From positions 119,357,768 through 119,421,767 of the forward strand of contig OV884014.1 of assembly GCA_930367205.1 (NCBI GenBank): a stretch of DNA of 64,000 nucleotides, given 5' to 3'. Shown one piece after another: positions 56,728-64,000 of this stretch. The stretch comes from Acanthosoma haemorrhoidale. Taxonomy: Eukaryota > Arthropoda > Insecta > Hemiptera > Acanthosomatidae. The notes under the pieces are model-generated. The model worked only from the letters and a program-made list of their open reading frames with translations, made no database searches and was not told the DNA's origin. A program made the position numbers and the translations under genes. Each line of letters begins with the position of its first letter. Position 1 is the first letter of the stretch.

Positions 56728-56802
56728 ATATCACGTGATACGATCGTATGATTGAGAAATCTTTAGTAAATTTCTCAATCATACGATCGTATCACGTGAT
56801 AT
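56728..56802. repeat. Hairpin: 33-bp perfect inverted repeat, 9-nt loop
   Basis: The left arm is 56728-56760 and the right arm 56770-56802, exact reverse complements, with the loop CTTTAGTAA. The left arm begins as ordinary family A core (ATATCACGTGATACG onward to GATTGA) and ends with GAAAT, which is not array sequence. The right arm is the only antisense stretch of family A in the window. A fold-back (snap-back) copying event or an artefact at a hairpin would give this structure. Confidence 0.95.
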
Positions 56803-56850
56803 TTTTTTTTCTTATATATAATTATCTGTAAATTTAAAGGGGCTATGAAG

Positions 56851-56859
<9 letters not shown>
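56802..56859. repeat. T9CTT / AAGA9 12-bp inverted repeat inside the insertion
   Basis: TTTTTTTTTCTT at 56802-56813 is the exact reverse complement of AAGAAAAAAAAA at 56848-56859. The 34 bases between them are AT-rich except for an AGGGGC stretch. This stem abuts the 33-bp hairpin directly, so the insertion is two consecutive fold-backs. Confidence 0.85.

Positions 56860-56878
<19 letters not shown>
56851..56878 (+). repeat. Poly(A) run of 28
   Basis: Twenty-eight uninterrupted A residues after GAAG, joined directly to satellite TATGATTG. It is by far the longest homopolymer in the window. Its length is uncertain because homopolymers are error-prone in long reads. Confidence 0.9.
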
Positions 56879-56881
<3 letters not shown>

Positions 56882-59800
56882 GATTGAAGTCACGAGTGAA
56901 TATAACATCAAATGATGTCAATTATGATAGTGTTCCGTATCATAAGCACTCATTGTATCACGTGGTACGATCGTATGATTAAAGTTACGAGTGAAGATAA
57001 CATCAAATGATGTCGATTATAATAGTGTACTGTACCATTGGCACTCATAGTATCACGTGATACGATCGTATGATTGAAGTCACGAGTGAATATAACATCA
57101 AATGATGTCAATTATGATAGTGTTCCGTATCATAAGCACTCATTGTATCACGTGATACGATCGTATGATGAAAGTTACAAGTAAATATACTATTAAATGA
57201 TGTCGATTATGACAGTGTACCGTACCATTGGCACTCATAGTATCACGTGATACGATCGTATGATTGAAGTCACGAGTGAATATAATATCAAATGATGTCA
57301 ATTATGATAGTGTACCGCATCATTGGCACTCATTATATCACTTGATACGATCGTATGATTGAAGTCACGAGTGAATATATCATCAAATGATGTTGAATAT
57401 GATTGTATAATGTGTCATTGGCACACATTGTATCACGTGATACGATCGTATGATTTAAGTTACGAGTGAATGCAACATCAAATGATGTCGATTATGATAG
57501 TGTACCGCATCATTGGCAATCATTATATCACGTGATACGATCGTATGATGAAAGTTACGAGTGAATATAACATCAAATGATGTCTAATAGGATTGTATAA
57601 TGTATCATTAGCACTCATTGTTTCACGTGATACGATCGTATGATTAAAGTTACGATTGGAGATACTAATAAATGATGTTGAATATAATAGTGCACCATAT
57701 CATTAGCACTTATTGTATCATGTGATGCGATCGTATGATTAAAGTTACAAGTGAATATAACATCAAATGATGTCGATTATAATAGTGTACCGCATCATTG
57801 GCACTCATTATATCACGTGTTACTATCGTATGATTGAAGTCACGAGTGAATATTACATCAAATAATGCTAAATATGATTGTATAGTGTTGCATTGACACT
57901 CATTGTATCACGAGATACGATCGTATGATTAAAGTCACGAGTGAATATAACATCAAATGATGTTGAATATGATTGTATAATGGATCATTAGCACTCATTG
58001 TTTCACGTGATACGATCGTATGATTTAAGTTACGAGTAAATATAACATCAAATGATGTCGAATATGATAATGTACCGTATCATTAGCACTCATATTATCA
58101 CGTGATACGATCGTATGATGAAAGTTACGAGTGAATATAACATCAAATAATGTTGAATATGATTGTATAATGTATCATTAGCACGCATTGTTTCACGTGA
58201 TACGATCGTATGATTAAAGTTACGAGTAAATATAACATCAAATGATGTCGAATATGATAATGTACCGTATCGTTAGCACTCATTGTATCACGTGATACGA
58301 TCGTATGATGAAAGTTACGAGTGAATATAACATCAAATGATGTCGATTATGATAGTGTACCTTATCATTGGCACTCATTATATCACGTGATACGATCGTA
58401 TAATGAAAGTTACGAGTAAATATACTATTAAATAATGTCGATTATGATAGTGTACCGCATTATTGGCACTCATTATATCACGTGATACGATCGTATGATT
58501 GAAGTCACGAGTGAATATAACATCAAATGATGTCAATTATGATAGTGTTCCGTATCATAAGCACTCATTGTATCACGTGATACGATCGTATGATGAAAGT
58601 TACAAGTAAATATACTATTAAATGATGTCGATTATGACAGTGTACCGTACCATTGGCACTCATAGTATCACGTGATACGATCGTATGATTGAAGTCACGA
58701 ATGAATATAACATCAAATGATGTCGATTATGATAGTGTTCCGTATCATAAGCACTCATTGTATCACGTGATACGATCGTATGATGAAAGTTACAAGTAAA
58801 TATACTATTAAATGATGTCGATTATGACAGTGTACCGTACCATTGGCACTCATAGTATCACGTGATACGATCGTATGATTGAAGTCACGAGTGAATATAA
58901 TATCAAATGATGTCAATTATGATAGTGTACCGCATCATTGGCACTCATTATATCACTTGATACGATCGTATGATTGAAGTCACGAATGAATATATCATCA
59001 AATGATGTTGAATATGATTGTATAATGTGTCATTGGCACACATTGTATCACATGATACGATCGTATGATTAAAGTTACGAGTGAATGCAACATCAAATGA
59101 TGTCGATTATGATAGTGTACCGCATCATTGGCAATCATTATATCACGTGATACGATCGTATGATGAAAGTTACGAGTGAATATAACATCAAATGATGTCT
59201 AATAGGATTGTATAATGTATCATTAGCACTCATTGTTTCACGTGATACGATCGTATGATTAAAGTTACGATTGGAGATACTAATAAATGATGCTGAATAT
59301 AATAGTGCACCATATCATTAGCACTTATTGTATCATGTGATGCGATCGTATGATTGAAGTCACGAGTGAATATAATATCAAATGATGTCAATTATGATAG
59401 TGTTGCGTATCATAAGCACTCATTGTATCACGTGATACGATCGTATGATTAAAGTTACGATTGGAGATACTAATAATTGATGTTGAATATAATAGTGCAC
59501 CATATTATTAGCACTTATTGTATCATGTGATGCGATCGTATGATAAAAATTACAAGTGAATATAACATCAAATGATGTCGATTATAATAGTGTACCGCAT
59601 CATTGGCACTCATTATATCACGTGATACTATCGTATGATTGAAGTCACGAGTGAATATAACATCAAATGATGCTACATATGATTGTATAGTGTATCATTA
59701 GCACTCATTATATCACGTGATACGATCGTATGATTAAGGTTACGAGTGAATAAACTATTAAATGATGTCGAATATGATAGTGTACCGCATCATTGGCACT

Positions 59801-60090
59801 CATTGTTTCAAGTGATACGATCGTATGATTAATGTTACAGGTGAATATAACATCAAATGATGTCGATTAATAGTGTACCGCATCATTGGCACTCTATATA
59901 TCACTTGATACGATCGTATGATTGAAGTCACGAGTGAATATATCATCAAATGATGTTGAATATGATTGTATAATGTGTCATTGGCAAACATTGTATCACG
60001 TGATACGATCGTATGATTAAAGTTACGAGTGAATACAACATCAAATGATGTCGATTATGATAGTGTACCGCATCATTGGCACTCATTATA

Positions 60091-60660
60091 TCACGTGATA
60101 CGATCGTTTGATGAAAGTTACGAGTGAATATAACATCAAATGATGTCGAATAGGATTGTATAATGTATCATTAGCACTCATTGTTTCACGTGATACGATC
60201 GTATGATTAAAGTTACGATTGGAGATACTAATAAATGATGTTGAATATAATAGTGTACCATATCATTAGCACTTATTGTATCATGTGATGCGATCGTATG
60301 ATTAAAGTTACAAGTGAATATAACATCAAATGATGTCGATTATAATAGTGTACCGCATCATTGGCACTCATTATATCACGTGTTACTATCGTATGATTGA
60401 AGTCACGAGTGAATATTACATCAAATAATGCTAAATATGATTGTATAGTGTTGCATTGACACTCATTGTATCACGAGATACGATCGTATGATTAAAGTCA
60501 CGAGTGAATATAACATCAAATGATGTTGAATATGATTGTATAATGTATCATTAGCACTCATTGTTTCACGTGATACGATCGTATGATTAAAGTTACAGGT
60601 GAATATAACATCAAATGATGCTAAATATGATTGTATAGTGTATCATTAGCACTCATTGTT
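60091..60660. repeat. 570-bp six-monomer tandem duplication, copy 1
   Basis: Landmarks at 60101 (CGATCGTTTGATG) and 60249 (AATAGTGTACCATATC) recur 570 bp later. Elsewhere the second landmark reads AATAGTGCACCATATC, so the private T supports a recent local duplication. The shared stretch ends near 60616. Confidence 0.9.
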
Positions 60661-61186
60661 TCACGTGATACGATCGTTTGATGAAAGTTACGAGTGAATA
60701 TAACATCAAATGATGTCGAATAGGATTGTATAATGTATCATTAGCACTCATTGTTTCACGTGATACGATCGTATGATTAAAGTTACGATTGGAGATACTA
60801 ATAAATGATGTTGAATATAATAGTGTACCATATCATTAGCACTTATTGTATCATGTGATGCGATCGTATGATTAAAGTTACAAGTGAATATAACATCAAA
60901 TGATGTCGATTATAATAGTGTACCGCATCATTGGCACTCATTATATCACGTGTTACTATCGTATGATTGAAGTCACGAGTGAATATTACATCAAATAATG
61001 CTAAATATGATTGTATAGTGTTGCATTGACACTCATTGTATCACGAGATACGATCGTATGATTAAAGTCACGAGTGAATATAACATCAAATGATGTTGAA
61101 TATGATTGTATAATGTATCATTAGCACTCATTGTTTCACGTGATACGATCGTATGATTAAAGTTACAGGTGAATATAACATCAAAT
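60661..61186. repeat. 570-bp six-monomer tandem duplication, copy 2
   Basis: Second copy, sharing the private GTGTACCATATC variant at 60819. It leaves the pattern at AAATCATGTCG, where copy 1 has AAATGATGCTA. Confidence 0.9.
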
Positions 61187-62006
61187 CATGTCGATTATGA
61201 TAGTGTACCGCATCATTGGCACTCATTATATCACGTGATACTATCGTATGATTGAAGTCACGAGTGAATATAACATCAAATGATGCTAAATATGATTGTA
61301 TAGTGTATCATTAGCACTCATTGTTTCACGTGATACGATCGTATGATTAAAGTTACGAGTAAATATAACATCAAATGATGTTGAATATGATTGTATAATG
61401 TATCATTAGCACTCATTGTTTCACGTGATACGATCGTATGATTAAAGTTACAGGTGAATATAACATCAAATGATGTCGATTATGATAGTGTACCGCATCA
61501 TTGGCACTCATTATATCACGTGATACTATCGTATAATGAAAGTTACGAGTGAATATAACATCAAATGATGTCGAATAGGATTGTATAATGTATCATTAGC
61601 ACTCATTGTTTCACGTGATACGATCGTATGATTAAAGTTACGATTGGAGATACTAATAAATGATGTTGAATATAATAGTGCACCATATCATTAGCACTTA
61701 TTGTATCATGTGATGCGATCGTATGATTGAAGTCACGAGTGAATATAATATCAAATGATGTCAATTATGATAGTGTTGCGTATCATAAGCACTCATTGTA
61801 TCACGTGATACGATCGTATGATTAAAGTTACGATTGGAGATACTAATAAATGATGTTGAATATAATAGTGCACCATATCATTAGCACTTATTGTATCATG
61901 TGATGCGATCATATGATTAAAGTTACAAGTGAATATAACATCAAATGATGTCGATTATAATAGTGTACCGCATCATTGGCACTCATTATATCACGTGATA
62001 CTATCG

Positions 62007-62670
62007 TATGATTGAAGTCACGAGTGAATATAACATCAAATGATGTTGAATATGATTGTATAATGTATCATTAGCACTCATTGTTTCACGTGATACGATC
62101 GTATGATTAAAGTTACAGGTGAATATAACATCAAATAATGCTAAATATGATTGTATAGTGTAGCATTGACACTCATTGTATCACGAGATACGATCGTATG
62201 ATTGAAGTCACGAGTGAGTATAACATCAAATGATGTTGAATATGATTGTATAATGTATCATTAGCACTCATTGTTTCACGTGATACGATCGTATGATTAA
62301 AGTTACAGGTGAATATCACATCAAATCATGTCGATTATGATAGTGTACCGCATCATTGGCACTCATTATATCACGTGATACTATCGTATGATTGAAGTCA
62401 CGAGTGAATATAACATCAAATGATGCTAAATATGATTGTATAGTGTATCATTAGCACTCATTGTTTCACGTGATAGATCGTATGATTAAAGTTACGAGTA
62501 AATATAACATCAAATGATGTTGAATATGATTGTATAATGTATCATTAGCACTCATTGTTTCACGTGATACGATCGTATGATTAAAGTTACAGGTGAATAT
62601 AACATCAAATGATGTCGATTATGATAGTGTACCGCATCATTGGCACTCATTATATCACGTGATACTATCG
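62007..62670. repeat. 665-bp seven-monomer unit in the right half, copy 1
   Basis: The same unit as at 18541, here 664 bp because of a single-base loss in the core near 62474. It lies more than 43 kb from its closest-looking relatives, and the array upstream of it (from about 61740) also parallels the array upstream of 18541. Confidence 0.9.
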
Positions 62671-63335
62671 TATGATTGAAGTCACGAGTGAATATAACAT
62701 CAAATGATGTTGAATATGATTGTATAATGTATCATTAGCACTCATTGTTTCACGTGATACGATCGTATGATTAAAGTTACAGGTGAATATAACATCAAAT
62801 AATGCTAAATATGATTGTATAGTGTAGCATTGACACTCATTGTATCACGAGATACGATCGTATGATTGAAGTCACGAGTGAATATAACATCAAATGATGT
62901 TGAATATGATTGTATAATGTATCATTAGCACTCATTGTTTCACGTGATACGATCGTATGATTAAAGTTACAGGTGAATATAACATCAAATCATGTCGATT
63001 ATGATAGTGTACCGCATCATTGGCACTCATTATATCACGTGATACTATCGTATGATTGAAGTCACGAGTGAATATAACATCAAATGATGCTAAATATGAT
63101 TGTATAGTGTATCATTAGCACTCATTGTTTCACGTGATACGATCGTATGATTAAAGTTACGAGTAAATATAACATCAAATGATGTTGAATATGATTGTAT
63201 AATGTATCATTAGCACTCATTGTTTCACGTGATACGATCGTATGATTAAAGTTGCAGGTGAATATAACATCAAATCATGTCGATTATGATAGTGTACCGC
63301 ATCATTGGCACTCATTATATCACGTGATACTATCG
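62671..63335. repeat. 665-bp seven-monomer unit in the right half, copy 2
   Basis: Second tandem copy, 665 bp. Its last monomer has GTTGCAGGTG and AAATCATGTCG, which matches the array near 51290 rather than the other units, so a join between two array segments lies within its last monomers. Confidence 0.87.
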
Positions 63336-63433
63336 TATGATTGAAGTCACGAGTGAATATAACATCAAATGATGCTACATATGATTGTATAGTGTATCAT
63401 TAGCACTCATTATATCACGTGATACGATCGTAT

Positions 63434-63477
63434 GATTAAGGTTACGAGTGAATATTTATAATGATATATTCTTATAT
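63434..63477. repeat. 44-bp truncated A monomer, copy 4
   Basis: Same truncated unit as at 41145. Both flanks match copy 3 at offset 11951, including the rare GTTGCAGGTG variant upstream. Confidence 0.9.
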
Positions 63478-64000
63478 GATTAAAGTTACGAGTGAATACA
63501 ACATCAAATGATGTCGATTATGATAGTGTACCACATCATTGGCACTCATTATATCACGTGATACGATCGTTTGATGAAAGTTACGAGTGAATATAACATC
63601 AAATGATGTCGAATAGGATTGTATAATGTATCATTAGCACTCATTGTTTCACGTGATACGATCGTATGATTAAAGTTACGATTGGAGATACTAATAAATG
63701 ATGTTGAATATAATAGTGCACCATATCATTAGCACTTATTGTATCATGTGATGCGATCGTATGATTAAAGTTACAAGTGAATATAACATCAAATGATGTC
63801 GATTATAATAGTGTACCGCATCATTGGCACTCATTATATCACGTGTTACTATCGTATGATTGAAGTCACGAGTGAATATTACATCAAATAATGCTAAATA
63901 TGATTGTATAATGTATCATTAGCACTCATTGTTTCACGTGATACGATCGTATGATTAAAGTTACGAGTAAATATAACATCAAATGATGTCGAATATGATA

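Larger units (their letters stand above)
31447..56755. repeat. Family A satellite array, long pure block (A8)
   Basis: Over 25 kb of A monomers (roughly 265) with no B. The 67-codon frames at 33286, 35376, 38796, 38986, 39651, 42830, 46957 and 54496 mark copies of one monomer pair, with the signature CATTAGCACACATTG / CACGTGGTAC in most of them; the two at 38796 and 38986 are 190 bp (two monomers) apart. Longer copies are visible: 33011-34668 with 35101-36758 (offset 2090, 22 monomers), the same stretch again near 38.7-40.3 kb with 95- or 190-bp offsets, and the 4127-bp tandem pair at 41-49 kb. Small indels are rare: a 3-base loss in CGATTAATAGTG near 44460 and its copy near 48586, and 44-bp truncated monomers. 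Confidence 0.97.
56756..56878 (+). mobile_element. Candidate retroposed or fold-back insertion with poly(A), 123 bp
   Basis: The only non-satellite sequence in the window. The array stops after TATGATTGA (56747-56755) and resumes with the same TATGATTGA (56879-56887), which looks like a 9-bp target-site duplication. The insert begins GAAATCTTTAGTAAATTTC, continues with about 28 bp of antisense family A, then T9, CTT, an AT-rich 34-nt stretch, GAAG and 28 A residues. A target duplication plus a terminal poly(A) run is the known mark of target-primed reverse transcription by LINE-type machinery. The antisense satellite at the 5' side is odd for that model and could mean a chimeric transcript, template switching or a fold-back repair. 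There is no open frame and no recognised SINE or LINE sequence. An assembly or sequencing artefact is a serious alternative. Confidence 0.4.
56879..64000. repeat. Family A satellite array (block A9)
   Basis: About 75 A monomers in the same orientation and of the same variant types as A8. It contains partial 760-bp cassettes from 57338 and 58954, a 570-bp tandem pair from about 60091, a tandem pair of 665-bp units from 62007, and the fourth 44-bp monomer at 63434. From about 63216 to the window end it repeats 51265 onward at offset 11951. One monomer near 62468-62480 has lost a single C inside the core (GTGATAGATCG). The array continues past the window. Confidence 0.97.

Noticed and set aside
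31447..56755. A tRNA-derived or other Pol III element in the long A block.
   Set aside because: No A-box and B-box pair was found; GGTTACGAG resembles a B box only over the first bases.
59800..59991. A 63-codon frame in family A.
   Set aside because: It is a chance opening caused by the 3-base loss in CGATTAATAGTG; the sequence is ordinary satellite.
1..64000. CRISPR array.
   Set aside because: The repeats are contiguous 95- or 98-bp monomers with no unique spacers, and no cas-like gene is present.
1..64000. Hammerhead ribozyme in the satellite, as in some animal satellites.
   Set aside because: I looked for CTGATGA followed by a stem and GAAA. Family A has AATGATGT but no CTGATGA core in the right arrangement with GAAA.
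1..64000. Telomeric repeats or a telomere-adjacent array.
   Set aside because: No run of TTAGG, TTAGGG or a similar short G-rich repeat occurs on either strand.
1..64000. CENP-B box in either monomer.
   Set aside because: No match to the essential TTCG....A..CGGG pattern; only isolated TTCG occurs in B, without the CGGG half.

Overview
The window is wall-to-wall satellite DNA from a eukaryotic nuclear genome. I find no protein-coding gene, tRNA or rRNA. It looks like the interior of a long-read-assembled heterochromatic array, for example centromeric or pericentromeric, but location and species cannot be read from the sequence. Both edges of the window lie inside the array. Base composition is AT-rich (about 36-37% GC in hand-counted monomers of each family), and CpG-containing motifs are kept in nearly every monomer, which argues against a heavily CpG-methylated genome such as a vertebrate's.

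Two head-to-tail families make up all but about 120 bp. Family A has a 95-bp monomer and about 53 kb in total. Its hallmark is a pair of overlapping palindromes: ATCACGTGAT (GTATCACGTGATAC in its longest form) sharing bases with ATACGATCGTAT. Family B has a monomer of about 98 bp and about 10.8 kb in total. It is rich in A- and T-tracts and marked by GTATCAGGAGAACAT and ATGAAATACGCATTTT. I see no convincing homology between A and B.

Layout: A 1-3293, B1 3294-4680, A 4681-8890, B2 8891-10277, A 10278-10688, B3 10689-12075, A 12076-15904, B4 15905-17388, A 17389-19983, B5 19984-21076, A 21077-24336, B6 24337-26112, A 26113-29182, B7 29183-31446, then A alone to the end apart from one insertion at 56756-56878. 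The left half is therefore mixed A/B and the right half is pure A.

All seven B blocks have the same left junction and the same right junction. The right junction is a perfect 20-bp palindrome. This implies one founding A/B junction pair that later spread inside larger duplicated units. Nested duplications are readable at several scales: 5597 bp (1-5033 and 5598-10630), 4127 bp (41114-45263 and 45241-49390), 1798 bp (a B block plus A), an 8-monomer 760-bp cassette seen complete seven times, a 7-monomer 665-bp unit seen in tandem at three places, a 6-monomer 570-bp pair, and a 190-bp dimer repeated three times.

The one real break in the pattern is at 56728-56887: a 33-bp-arm hairpin made of inverted satellite, a T9CTT/AAGA9 inverted repeat, a 28-A run and a 9-bp direct repeat of the target. 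It could be a retroposed insertion, a fold-back repair product or an assembly or sequencing artefact. No gene system was found. The candidate function supported best by sequence is structural, through dyad-rich monomers each carrying a bHLH-type CACGTG site.
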